Positions 55,530 to 63,148 of a stretch of DNA of 64,000 nt are shown one piece after another (the stretch's first letter is position 1; the number at the start of each line of letters is the position of its first letter). The translations under genes and the position numbers were made by a program. The DNA is taken from the NCBI RefSeq assembly GCF_017309385.1, contig NZ_JAFJMJ010000001.1, forward strand, positions 248,001-312,000, given 5' to 3'. The notes below the pieces were generated by a model. It saw only the letters and a program-made list of their open reading frames with translations. It made no database searches and had not been told where the DNA came from. The stretch comes from Amycolatopsis sp. 195334CR (GTDB taxonomy: Bacteria > Actinomycetota > Actinomycetes > Mycobacteriales > Pseudonocardiaceae).

Positions 55530-56579
55530 TCAGACCGCGGCCGGCTCGATGGTCACCTTGATCGCCTCACCGGAGGCCACCGTGTCGATCGCGTCGAGCA
55601 CGCCGTCCAGCTTCAGCCGGTGCGTGATCAGGTCGTCGACCGGTACCGCGCCGGTGGCGATCAGCTCCAGCGCCCGCTTGTTGTGCTCCGGGCTGGACCC
55701 GTTGGCGCCGTAGATGGTCAGCTCGCGGTAGTGCACCAGGTTGGAGTCGCAGGCGATGATCGGGTTGTCCTTCGGCAGCCCGCCGAAGAAGCTGATCCGG
55801 CCCCGCCGCGCGGCCATCTTCAGCCCGTCCTCCTGCGCCTTGCCCGCCGCCGCGGCGGTGATGATCACGTCGGCACCGCGGCCGTCGGTCAGGTCGAGCA
55901 CGGCCTGCACCGGGTCGGTCTCGGAACCGCAGATCGCCGCGTCCGGCTTGACGATGTCCGCCGCCATGTCGAGGCGGCCCCGGTTCAGCTCCACCAGGTA
56001 CACCGCCGCCGCGCCACGGGCCCTGGCCAGCCGCACGTGCAGGCAGCCGATCGGCCCGGCACCGGTGACCACCACGGTGTCCCCTTCGCCGACCTGCGCG
56101 AACTCCTGTCCGTTGAGGACACACGCGAGCGGCTCGGCGACCGAGGCCTCGGCGTAGGACAGGCCGTCCGGGATGCGGTTGAGCCCGTCCACCCGCAGCA
56201 CCCGCTGCGGCACGATCATGTACTCGGCGAACCCGCCGTCGAAGTGGTACCCCATCGACAGCTGGTTCGGGCAGATGGTGCGCCAGCCACGACGGCAGTC
56301 GGCGCACTCACCACACGGGATGGCCGCGATCACCTGCACGCGGTCACCCGGCGCCCAGCCGGAGATCTCCGCCCCGGTCTCCACGACCTCACCGGCGATC
56401 TCGTGCCCGATCACCCGCGGCGGATCGATGTGGTGGTGGCCGTGCCGGAAGATCTTCAGGTCGGTGCCGCAGGTCGAGCACGCGTGCACCCGGATCTTCA
56501 GCTCGTCCGGGCCGGGCACCGGCTCCGGTGCCTCCTCGATCCGGATGTCGCCCGGCGCGTAGAAACGGGCCACCTTCAC
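55530..56579 (-). CDS. Zinc-dependent polyol-type dehydrogenase (MDR family)
   Basis: 349 aa from the GTG at 56579, overlapping the EIIA stop (GTGA). Catalytic zinc ligands: Cys in ACSTCGTDLK, the GHEIAGEVVE His-Glu motif, and structural zinc cysteines in PCGECADCRRGWRTIC. The NAD motif is VVTGAGPIGCLHVRLAR. In a mannitol PTS operon the classical partner is mannitol-1-phosphate dehydrogenase MtlD of the long-chain polyol family; this is a different, zinc-dependent family like GatD or sorbitol dehydrogenase, which could oxidise a polyol phosphate. Its substrate specificity is unproven. Confidence 0.88.
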   Translation of the reverse strand: MKVARFYAPGDIRIEEAPEPVPGPDELKIRVHACSTCGTDLKIFRHGHHHIDPPRVIGHEIAGEVVETGAEISGWAPGDRVQVIAAIPCGECADCRRGWRTICPNQLSMGYHFDGGFAEYMIVPQRVLRVDGLNRIPDGLSYAEASVAEPLACVLNGQEFAQVGEGDTVVVTGAGPIGCLHVRLARARGAAAVYLVELNRGRLDMAADIVKPDAAICGSETDPVQAVLDLTDGRGADVIITAAAAGKAQEDGLKMAARRGRISFFGGLPKDNPIIACDSNLVHYRELTIYGANGSSPEHNKRALELIATGAVPVDDLITHRLKLDGVLDAIDTVASGEAIKVTIEPAAV

Positions 56580-57022
56580 TGCACTGCCTCCTCTTCGGTC
56601 GCGGTCAGAATGCGCAGGATCGTGTCCGGATCGGACGCTTCCCGCAGCTCGGCCGCCTTCTCGGCGTCGAGCAGGGTGTGGGCCAGCGAGGACAGGATCT
56701 GCACCTGCTCGCTGCCCTGGGCCGCGATGCCGACGCACAGCTGGACCCGCTGCCCGTCCCAGTCCACGCCGCCGGGGAACTGGACCACGGCCAGCGCGGT
56801 CCGCTTGACGTGCTCGCGGGCGGCGTTGGTGCCGTGCGGGATGGCCACGGCCTCACCGACGAAGGTGGAGACCGACTCCTCCCGCTCCAGCATGCCGTCG
56901 ACGTACTCCGGTGCCACCGCACCGATTTCCACCAGCAGCGCGCCGACCTGGCGGATGGCGTCGTCGCGGTTCTCCGCGCTCGCGCCCAGCCGGATCCCGG
57001 ACTTCTCCAGCAGCTCAGCCAT
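56576..57022 (-). CDS. PTS EIIA component, mannitol/fructose type
   Basis: 148 aa. The phosphorylation-site histidine is His63 in VAIPHGTNAAREHVK, the standard EIIA-Mtl/Fru motif. C-terminal QVQILSSLAHTLLD is typical of the family. It relays phosphate from HPr to EIIB. It overlaps EIIB by 8 nt and the dehydrogenase gene by 4 nt. Confidence 0.93.
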   Translation of the reverse strand: MAELLEKSGIRLGASAENRDDAIRQVGALLVEIGAVAPEYVDGMLEREESVSTFVGEAVAIPHGTNAAREHVKRTALAVVQFPGGVDWDGQRVQLCVGIAAQGSEQVQILSSLAHTLLDAEKAAELREASDPDTILRILTATEEEAVQ

Positions 57023-57320
57023 CCAGCGTGCCCCCGTCCCGGATCGCCTGCTCGACGCGGTCGAACACCGGGTCGCCGAGGAAGTTCTGGAAGCCGATGA
57101 TCACCGCGTCCGAGTTCTTCTTCGCCCGCGCCACCAGGGTTTCCTGGCACAGCACCAGCTGCGCGTCGCCGGGGATCTCGTTCACCGGGATGTGCTCGAC
57201 CTTGACCTTGTACGGCTTGAGCCGCTTGCCCAGTTGCGCCGCCACCATCACGCTGCTGCCCATCCCGGCGTCGCAGGCGATGATCACCTTGGTGATTTCC
57301 TTGCCCTCGATGCTGCTCAC
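57015..57320 (-). CDS. PTS EIIB component, mannitol type
   Basis: 101 aa; the phosphorylated Cys16 is in VIIACDAGMGSSVM, nearly identical to the EIIB motif of mannitol permease (CDAGMGSSAMGA). It is a free-standing subunit, whereas in E. coli MtlA it is fused to EIIC and EIIA. It starts 23 nt after the EIIC stop. Confidence 0.93.
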   Translation of the reverse strand: MSSIEGKEITKVIIACDAGMGSSVMVAAQLGKRLKPYKVKVEHIPVNEIPGDAQLVLCQETLVARAKKNSDAVIIGFQNFLGDPVFDRVEQAIRDGGTLDG

Positions 57321-57343
57321 CCGAGTTCCCCTTTCCTTCCGGC

Positions 57344-58438
57344 TCAGACCTGGCCGCCGTTGGCGAGCTGCTGCTCGCGTTCCTCACGCCGGGCGTCCCG
57401 GCCGAACTTCAGCAGTACCGCCGCGACCAGGAAGCTCACCGCGGCGGCGATCACCACCCCGGCGATCACCCCCAGGTAACCACCCTTCGGCGTCACCGCG
57501 AGCACGGCGATGATGCTGCCCGGCGCCGGCGTGGCGGTCAGCCCGGCGTCGAAGATGCTGAAGACGAAGATGCCCGCCGCACCACCGGCGATAGCGGCCA
57601 GGATCAGGCGCGGGGCGGCCAGGATGTACGGGAAGTAGATCTCGTGGATGCCGCCGAGGAACTGGATCACGATGGCGCCGGGCGCGGTGGCCCGCGCGCT
57701 CTTCGCGCCGAAGAAGGTCAGCGCCAGCAGGATGCCGAGGCCGGGGCCGGGGTTCGGCTCGATCAGGAACTCGATCGCCTTCCCGGTCTGCGCCGCGTCC
57801 GCGATGCCCAGTGGGGACAGCACCCCGTGGTTGATCGCGTTGTTCAGGAACAGCACCTTGGCCGGTTCCACGATGAGCGAGACCAGTGGCAGCAGCCCGG
57901 TGTCGAACAGGGCCTGCACGCCGTTGCCGAGCGCCTTGGTCGCGCCCTGCACCACCGGGCCGATGGCGAGCATGCCGAGCACCGCCATCAGGCCGCCGAT
58001 GATGCCGGCGCTGAAGTTGTCCACCAGCATCTTGAAGCCCGGCGCGGTCTTGCTGCCGATGTGCTCGTCGAACAGCTTCATCAGGAGGCCGGCCAGCGGG
58101 CCGATCGCCATCGCGCCGAGGAACATCGGGATCTCGGCGCCGACCGCGAGACCGACTGTGGCCACCGCGCCGACCACCGCACCGCGCTGGCCGTGCACCA
58201 GGCGGCCGCCGGTGTACCCGATCAGCACCGGCAGCAGGAAGTTGATCATCGGGTCGACCAGCGTCTCGATCTTCGCGTTCGGCGTCCAGCCGGACGGGAT
58301 GAACAACGCGGTGATCAGACCCCAGGCGATGAAGGCGCCGATGTTGGGCATGACCATGCCCGCCATGTGGCCGCCGAACCGCTGCACCGAGACCCGGACC
58401 CGGTGTCCCCGGGAGGGCGCTTCTTCCGTCTTCGTCAT
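57344..58438 (-). CDS. PTS EIIC component, mannitol type
   Basis: 364 aa from the ATG at 58438, an integral membrane protein with about 8-10 TM segments. Mannitol-EIIC marks are VMPNIGAFIAWGLITALFIP, FLNNAINHGVLSPLG and the substrate-region GGIHEIYFPYIL. It forms the transport channel and coordinates phosphorylation of the incoming hexitol. A frame reading further upstream exists but lacks a start. The kinase gene lies 61 nt upstream. Mannitol is the most likely substrate; another hexitol is possible. Confidence 0.92.
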   Translation of the reverse strand: MTKTEEAPSRGHRVRVSVQRFGGHMAGMVMPNIGAFIAWGLITALFIPSGWTPNAKIETLVDPMINFLLPVLIGYTGGRLVHGQRGAVVGAVATVGLAVGAEIPMFLGAMAIGPLAGLLMKLFDEHIGSKTAPGFKMLVDNFSAGIIGGLMAVLGMLAIGPVVQGATKALGNGVQALFDTGLLPLVSLIVEPAKVLFLNNAINHGVLSPLGIADAAQTGKAIEFLIEPNPGPGLGILLALTFFGAKSARATAPGAIVIQFLGGIHEIYFPYILAAPRLILAAIAGGAAGIFVFSIFDAGLTATPAPGSIIAVLAVTPKGGYLGVIAGVVIAAAVSFLVAAVLLKFGRDARREEREQQLANGGQV

Positions 58439-58499
58439 CGTTGACTCTTCCTGCTGCTCGGAGTGGTTTTCCTTGACAGCCCCCCGGATGTGCCCAACC

Positions 58500-59444
58500 T
58501 CAAGCCCCCGCGCCGACCCCGCGCTCCAACTCCAGTTCGGCGTGCAACCGCACCTCGGCCGCGCCCACCTCGACCGGGCCCGGCATCGTGCTGCCCGGCA
58601 GCGAGACCGCCGCCGCGCCCCAAGCCACCCCGCTCGCCAGCGCCCGCGGCCCGTGGCCGCCACCGGCCAGGAACCCGGCCAGCAGCGAGTCGCCAGCGCC
58701 GACGGAACTGCGGGCCACGGCGTCGGCTTCGGCGTGCCAGGCACCGTCGGCGTCGACCAGCACCGCACCCTCGCTGCCCAGGCTCGCCAGCACCGCACCG
58801 GCGCCGAGACCGCGCAGCTCGCGCGCGGCCTCGACGACTTCGCGGATCGTCGAAAGTGGACGGCCGACCGCCTCTTCCAGCTCTTCGAGGTTCGGCTTGA
58901 CCAGCGACGGCCCCGCCTTGACCGCGGCGAGCAGCGCGGGTCCGCTGGTGTCCACCGCGACCTCGGCGCGGCCGTCGAGCGAGCGGATCAGTTCGGCGTA
59001 GAACCCCGGGTCGACCCCGGGTGGCAGGCTTCCCGCCAGTACCACCCAGGAGACGTCGGAGACGTGGCCGAGCACCGCGGCGGACAGCGCCGCGATCTCG
59101 CTCGCGGACAGGCGCGCGCCCGCTTCGTTGAGCTTGGTGACCGTGGCGTCCGGTTCGATCACGCTGATGTTGGTGCGCACCGGACCGGAGGCGGGCACGC
59201 GGACGACGTCGATCTCGTACCGGTTCAGCAGGGAGATGAGGTGGTCGCCCTCCGGGCCGCCGGCCGGCAGCACCGCGCGGGCGTCGAGTCCGTTGCGGAC
59301 CAGCGCGCGGGCCACGTTGATGCCCTTGCCGCCCGGGTGGACGTGCACCGCGGAGGCGCGGTGCAGTTCACCGCACACCAGGCGCGGCACCTCGACGGTG
59401 CGGTCCACGCTGGGGTTCGCCGTCACGGTGAGGAACACCCGCAC
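58500..59444 (-). CDS. 1-phosphofructokinase/hexose-phosphate kinase, PfkB family
   Basis: 314 aa (GTG at 59444; GTG at 59438 is an alternative). PfkB motif 1 is HPGGKGINVARALVRNG, motif 2 is SSVGAGDSLLAGFLAGG, and the N-terminus VFLTVTANPSVDRTVEV is typical of 1-phosphofructokinase (FruK) and tagatose-6-phosphate kinase. It phosphorylates the phosphosugar made from the imported polyol, feeding fructose-1,6-bisphosphate to glycolysis. With a mannitol PTS and a zinc dehydrogenase, fructose-6-P or fructose-1-P is the likely substrate. First gene of the operon, divergent from the DeoR gene. Confidence 0.9.
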   Translation of the reverse strand: MRVFLTVTANPSVDRTVEVPRLVCGELHRASAVHVHPGGKGINVARALVRNGLDARAVLPAGGPEGDHLISLLNRYEIDVVRVPASGPVRTNISVIEPDATVTKLNEAGARLSASEIAALSAAVLGHVSDVSWVVLAGSLPPGVDPGFYAELIRSLDGRAEVAVDTSGPALLAAVKAGPSLVKPNLEELEEAVGRPLSTIREVVEAARELRGLGAGAVLASLGSEGAVLVDADGAWHAEADAVARSSVGAGDSLLAGFLAGGGHGPRALASGVAWGAAAVSLPGSTMPGPVEVGAAEVRLHAELELERGVGAGA

Positions 59445-59469
59445 ACCACCTCGGTCTGGGATCCGGACT

Positions 59470-59535
59470 TGGTTTTGAGTGATTTTGCATGGGTTCGCTT
59501 GGGTTTGCAACCCCCTTGTCGGTTTGACACCAAAC
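59470..59535. promoter_or_regulatory. DeoR-type operator array: four 10-bp direct repeats and a palindrome
   Basis: Four consecutive decamers start at 59470, 59480, 59490 and 59500: TGGTTTTGAG, TGATTTTGCA, TGGGTTCGCT, TGGGTTTGCA. The exact 10-bp step puts them on one face of the helix. A separate GTTTG-ACAC-CAAAC inverted repeat (59522-59535) follows. DeoR-family repressors of sugar operons bind such T-rich direct repeats. The array lies in the 168-bp gap between the kinase and deoR-type genes. Confidence 0.65.
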
Positions 59536-59612
59536 AAGGACGCAAGTCCCCACACGAACTCACATCGTGTGGTTACCTGGACCCGGAAATCACTACTACT
59601 GGACGGTGGGGG

Positions 59613-60374
59613 ATGTACGCGGAGGAGCGGCAGCAGATCATCCTCGAGCGGGCGCGCGGCCTCGGCCGCGTCGACGTGGCGACGCTCGCCGAGGAATTCA
59701 CCGTCACCACGGAGACGGTCCGCCGCGATCTCACCGTGCTGGAGCGGCACGGGGTGTTGCGGCGGGTGCACGGCGGCGCGATCCCCGTGGAGCGGCTGGG
59801 TTTCGAGCCCGCCGTGGCCACGCGGGAGAGCGTGATGACCACGGAGAAGGAACGCATCGCCAAGGCGGCGCTGGCCGAGTTGCCGGAGGAAGGCACCATC
59901 CTGCTCGACGCGGGCACCACCACCGCGCGGGTGGCCGAGCAGTTGCCGCTGGATCGCGAGCTGACCGTGGTGACGCACTCGGTGAACATCGCGCTCGCGC
60001 TGACCACCCGGCCGAACCTGACCGTGATGCTGGTCGGCGGGCGGTTGCGCAGCCGGACGCTGGCCTCGGTCGACGCGTGGGCGCTGCGCGCACTGGACGA
60101 GACCTTCGTCGAGGTGGCTTTCATGGCCACGAACGGGATCTCGGTGGAACGCGGACTGACCACACCGGACCCGGCGGAGTCGATGGTGAAGCGCGCCGCG
60201 GTCAACTGCGCTCGCCGCACGGTGCTGCTGGCGGACCACACCAAGGTCGGAAGCGACCACTTCTCGCGATTCGCCGAACTGAGCGACATCGACACCTTCA
60301 TCACCGACGACGGCATCGACTCGTCGGTAGCCGACGAAATCGCCGCCACCGGCCCCCGAGTCCTCCGAGTCTGA
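59613..60374 (+). CDS. DeoR-family transcriptional regulator of the PTS operon
   Basis: 253 aa. The N-terminal DeoR winged helix is MYAEERQQIILERARGLGRV with the recognition motif TVTTETVRRDLTVLERHGVL and the HGGA signature; the C-terminal sugar-phosphate-sensing domain shows LLDAGTTTARVAEQL, VVGGRL-like VMLVGGRLRSRTL and LLADHTKVG. These regulators detect phosphorylated sugars, for example fructose-1-phosphate, and repress adjacent transport operons. It diverges from the kinase gene across the operator array, so it should repress the PTS operon and itself. Confidence 0.92.
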   Translation: MYAEERQQIILERARGLGRVDVATLAEEFTVTTETVRRDLTVLERHGVLRRVHGGAIPVERLGFEPAVATRESVMTTEKERIAKAALAELPEEGTILLDAGTTTARVAEQLPLDRELTVVTHSVNIALALTTRPNLTVMLVGGRLRSRTLASVDAWALRALDETFVEVAFMATNGISVERGLTTPDPAESMVKRAAVNCARRTVLLADHTKVGSDHFSRFAELSDIDTFITDDGIDSSVADEIAATGPRVLRV

Positions 60375-60385
60375 CCCAGGCACAC

Positions 60386-60470
60386 GTCACGAATGTGGCT
60401 TTCGAGACACCCCCGGTGCAGTGAAAGCCACATTCACTGCCGATTACGCAGTGAAAGCCACTTTCACAGC
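60386..60470. repeat. Hybrid 53-bp-type palindrome plus an extra half-copy
   Basis: The left arm is variant A (GTCACGAATGTGGCTTTCGA), but the right arm is variant B (GCAGTGAAAGCCACATTCAC, ending at 60440); only the 13-bp core GAATGTGGCTTTC/GAAAGCCACATTC pairs. A further diverged half (GCAGTGAAAGCCACTTTCAC) follows at 60448-60470. It lies between the convergent DeoR and MocA genes. The rest of the gap to 60561 shows nothing I can identify. Confidence 0.85.
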
Positions 60471-60561
60471 ACTCACCGAGAGCCGGGAACCCCACAGCAG
60501 CACCGCCCACACTCCCCCACCCCGGTCCCCAGCCAAAACAGGGCGAAGGCCCTAGTCACCA

Positions 60562-61134
60562 TCAAAGACCGGGGCGGGGCAAGTCCTCCGGCCGATCAAC
60601 ATCCCGACCATTGGCGAGATCGCCACATTCCACCAACCGCAAGTCTTCCCGAGCTGCCAACCAGTGGCGAGCTCCGGCATCCCCCGAAACAGCCGCGGCA
60701 ACCGCCGCCCAGTGATTCCGCCCCAACAGAACCGGATGCCCCGGCACTCCCCCATAAGCAGCCCTGGCCACCACATCCGGCGAAGCCAACGCAGCCAACC
60801 GAGCCACCACCTCGCCGCCCACCCCAGGCAAATCCACCAAATGCACCACCACCGCCGCCACATCCACAGTGGACAACGAAGCAAGACCCGCCCGCAAAGA
60901 CGCCCCCATCCCCGAAGCCCACTCCGGCGCATACACCGCAGCAACCGACGAAGGCAACAACCCACTCACCGCAGCCGAAGCCGCCCCCGTCACCACATGC
61001 ACCGGCGAACACCCAGCCAAAGCCCGCAAGGACCGGAGCACCAACGGCTCCCCGTCCACCTCGACCAACGCCTTCGGCCCCCCGAACCGCCGCCCGGCCC
61101 CCGCCGCCAGCAACAGCCCCGCGCACTCAGCCAC
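60562..61134 (-). CDS. MocA/MobA-like nucleotidyltransferase (molybdenum cofactor cytidylyltransferase type)
   Basis: 190 aa. The N-terminal GLLLAAGAGRRFGGPKALVE is the NTP-transferase motif, followed by the acidic LVDLPGVGGEVVARL Mg site and GVPGHPVLLGRNHW, as in MocA, which adds CMP to molybdopterin for xanthine-oxidase-type enzymes. The cox-like cluster 7-17 kb away needs such a cofactor. Codon use differs from all neighbours: many GAT, GTT, GCT, TTG and AAT codons. The GTG start overlaps the IclR gene by 8 nt, so it follows the pca genes on the same strand. MobA (GMP addition) is less likely given the sequence type. Confidence 0.8.
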   Translation of the reverse strand: MAECAGLLLAAGAGRRFGGPKALVEVDGEPLVLRSLRALAGCSPVHVVTGAASAAVSGLLPSSVAAVYAPEWASGMGASLRAGLASLSTVDVAAVVVHLVDLPGVGGEVVARLAALASPDVVARAAYGGVPGHPVLLGRNHWAAVAAAVSGDAGARHWLAAREDLRLVECGDLANGRDVDRPEDLPRPGL

Positions 61135-61921
61135 GGGTAGCCCGCGAAGGCGGCGCCACCGCCAGATCCGCTTCGATCCGCTCGGCCGCGTCCAGCAACC
61201 GCGGCACCATCTCGTCGCGCACGGCGTCCAGTGTGGTCCGCGAGGCGTGCGTCGACACGTTCACCGCGGCGACCACCTTCCCCTCCCGCGACCGGATCGG
61301 CGCGGCCACCGAGCGCAGCCCCTCCTCCAGCTCCTGGTCGACCAGCGCCCAGCCGCGCCCGCGCACCTCGAGCAGTTCGGCGCGCAACGCGGCTTCCGAG
61401 GTCAGCGTGTGCGAGGTCAACCGGTCCAGCCGGGCCTTCGCCAGGTACTCGTCCAGCTTCTCCGCGGGCAACCCGGCGAGCAGCACGTGCCCCATCGACG
61501 TCGCGTACGCCGGGAACCGCGTGCCCACGTTGATCGACACCGTCATGATCCGCGAGACCGCCACCCGCGCCACGTAGACGATGTCGCCGCCCTCCAGCAC
61601 CGACACCGAACTCGACTCGTGCACCTCGGCGGAAAGCCGTTCCAGGTGCGGGGTGGCCACCTCGGGCAGCGACATGCTGGACAGGAACGCGTACCCCAGC
61701 TCCAGCACGCGCGCGGTCAGCGAGAAGTACTTGCCGTCGGTACGCACATACCCCAGATCGGCCAGCGTGAGCAGGAAACGCCGGGCCGCCGCCCTGGTCA
61801 GCCCGGTGATCCTGGCGACGTCGCTCAGGGTCAGCTCGGGGTTGTCCGCGCCGAACGCCCGGATCACCGCCAGCCCGCGGTCCAGCGACTGCACGTGGTG
61901 CGCGCCCCGACTCTCGTCCAT
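61127..61921 (-). CDS. IclR-family regulator, PcaR-like
   Basis: 264 aa with an N-terminal IclR winged helix (VQSLDRGLAVIRAFGADNPE, then SDVARITGLTRAAARRFLLT) and the C-terminal effector domain (SVSVLEGGDIVYVARVAVSR, AYATSMGHVLLAGL, and GRGWALVDQELEEGLRSVAA). The sequence closely follows the PcaR group that activates protocatechuate and beta-ketoadipate genes. It lies directly downstream of pcaC in the same direction, separated by a strong palindrome. It probably controls the pca operon. Confidence 0.9.
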   Translation of the reverse strand: MDESRGAHHVQSLDRGLAVIRAFGADNPELTLSDVARITGLTRAAARRFLLTLADLGYVRTDGKYFSLTARVLELGYAFLSSMSLPEVATPHLERLSAEVHESSSVSVLEGGDIVYVARVAVSRIMTVSINVGTRFPAYATSMGHVLLAGLPAEKLDEYLAKARLDRLTSHTLTSEAALRAELLEVRGRGWALVDQELEEGLRSVAAPIRSREGKVVAAVNVSTHASRTTLDAVRDEMVPRLLDAAERIEADLAVAPPSRATRG

Positions 61922-61931
61922 GCGGACAGCC

Positions 61932-61988
61932 TAGGGCGTGTCTGACGGATCTGTTCGATGAGCTTCGGGATCCGTCAGACACGCCCTA
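61932..61988. repeat. 57-bp palindrome between pcaC and pcaR
   Basis: TAGGGCGTGTCTGACGGATC and GATCCGTCAGACACGCCCTA are perfect 20-bp arms around a 17-bp loop. It contains the pcaC stop codon (61986-61988) and ends 11 bp before the pcaR start (minus strand). It may work as a pcaC terminator. The GGGCGTGTCTG end resembles terminal repeats of some actinobacterial insertion sequences, so it may be a miniature mobile-element remnant. Confidence 0.75.
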
Positions 61989-62381
61989 CCCCTCGGCGGA
62001 GGCCTCACCCAGCTCGGCGAGCACCCGCTGCGCCACGGCGAAGGCCGCGTTCCCGGCCGGCGCCCCCGAGTACACCGCCGTGTGCAGCAGCACCTCGGAG
62101 ATCTCGGCCGGAGTCAGTCCATTGTGGATGGCCACCCGGACGTGCATGGCGAGTTCCTCGTGGCAGTGCAGCGCGGTCAGCGCGGCGAGGGTGATGCAGC
62201 TGCGGGTGCGCCGGTCCAGTCCCGGCCGGGTCCACACCGAGCCCCACGCCGAGCGCGTGATCCAGTCCTGGAACGGCTGCGAGAACTCGGTCGTGTTGGC
62301 CACCGCGCGGTCCACGTGCGCGTCCCCGAGCACCTCGCGGCGCACACGAATGCCGTCCTGGTACAGCTCGTCGTCGTTCAT
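61986..62381 (-). CDS. pcaC: 4-carboxymuconolactone decarboxylase
   Basis: 131 aa from an ATG that overlaps the pcaD stop by 4 nt. Family marks: GIRVRREVLGDAHVDRAVAN, RSCITLAALTALHCHEELAM with the CMD/AhpD-type Cys-x-x-His-like region (here HCHEELAMH), and EISEVLLHTAVYSGAPAGN. It converts gamma-carboxymuconolactone to beta-ketoadipate enol-lactone. In many actinobacteria PcaC is fused to PcaD as PcaL; here they are separate but coupled. Confidence 0.94.
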   Translation of the reverse strand: MNDDELYQDGIRVRREVLGDAHVDRAVANTTEFSQPFQDWITRSAWGSVWTRPGLDRRTRSCITLAALTALHCHEELAMHVRVAIHNGLTPAEISEVLLHTAVYSGAPAGNAAFAVAQRVLAELGEASAEG

Positions 62382-63139
62382 CGGGCCGCCAGCCTCGCCA
62401 GGATCAGGTCGCTGAACTCGTCCGGGCGTTCCACGTTGCCCAGGTGCGCCGCGCCACCCACCTCGGCGAACCGCGCGCCCGGGATGGCCTCGGCGATCGC
62501 CTTGCCGTGCGGTGGCGGGGTGGCCGCGTCCTCCGAGGTGCTGATCACCAGCGTGGGCACCGGGATCTGGGCCAGCTCGCCGGTCAGGTTCATCACCTCG
62601 ATCGCCGCGCAGCAGCCCGCATAGCCTTCGTCCGAAGTGGACGCCACCATCTCCTCCAGCTCCGCCCGCCGCCCGGCGTCGAACGCCGGGGTGACCCAGC
62701 GGCCGACCACGGCCGAAGCCAGCGAGCCGGTGCCGCCCTCGCGGACCGCGCGGATCCGGTCCGCCCACATCTCCGGCGGCCCCAGCTTCGCCGACGTGCA
62801 GCACAGCACCAGCGACAACAGCCGCTCCGGCGCGTGCGCACCCAGCCACATCCCGGTCATCCCGCCCAGCGACAGCCCGGCGAAGTGCGCCTTCCCGACG
62901 CCCAGCCGGTCCAGCAGCGCCAGCACGTCCCCGCCGAGGTCGGCGAGGTCGTACGGGCCGTCGGGCACCGGTGAACCACCGTGCCCCCGGTGGTCGTACC
63001 GGATCACCCGGTAGCCCGCCTCGGTCAGCGGCCGCACCTGCGGTTCCCACATCGCCAGCGCGCTGCCGAGCGATCCGCTGAGCACCACCGGCACGCCGTC
63101 CTCGGGCCCGTCGACCACGTAGTGGACCGGGATAACCAC
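62378..63139 (-). CDS. pcaD: 3-oxoadipate enol-lactonase
   Basis: 253 aa alpha/beta-hydrolase. Nucleophile serine in HFAGLSLGGMTGMWLG, the acid in STSEDAATPP and the base in VGGAAHLGNVERPDEF. The RYDHRGHGGSPVPDGPY loop is typical of PcaD. It hydrolyses beta-ketoadipate enol-lactone to beta-ketoadipate. It starts 9 nt after the pcaG stop; the cycloisomerase gene pcaB, which often lies between them, is absent. Confidence 0.92.
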   Translation of the reverse strand: MVIPVHYVVDGPEDGVPVVLSGSLGSALAMWEPQVRPLTEAGYRVIRYDHRGHGGSPVPDGPYDLADLGGDVLALLDRLGVGKAHFAGLSLGGMTGMWLGAHAPERLLSLVLCCTSAKLGPPEMWADRIRAVREGGTGSLASAVVGRWVTPAFDAGRRAELEEMVASTSDEGYAGCCAAIEVMNLTGELAQIPVPTLVISTSEDAATPPPHGKAIAEAIPGARFAEVGGAAHLGNVERPDEFSDLILARLAAR

Positions 63140-63148
63140 AGCGACCTC

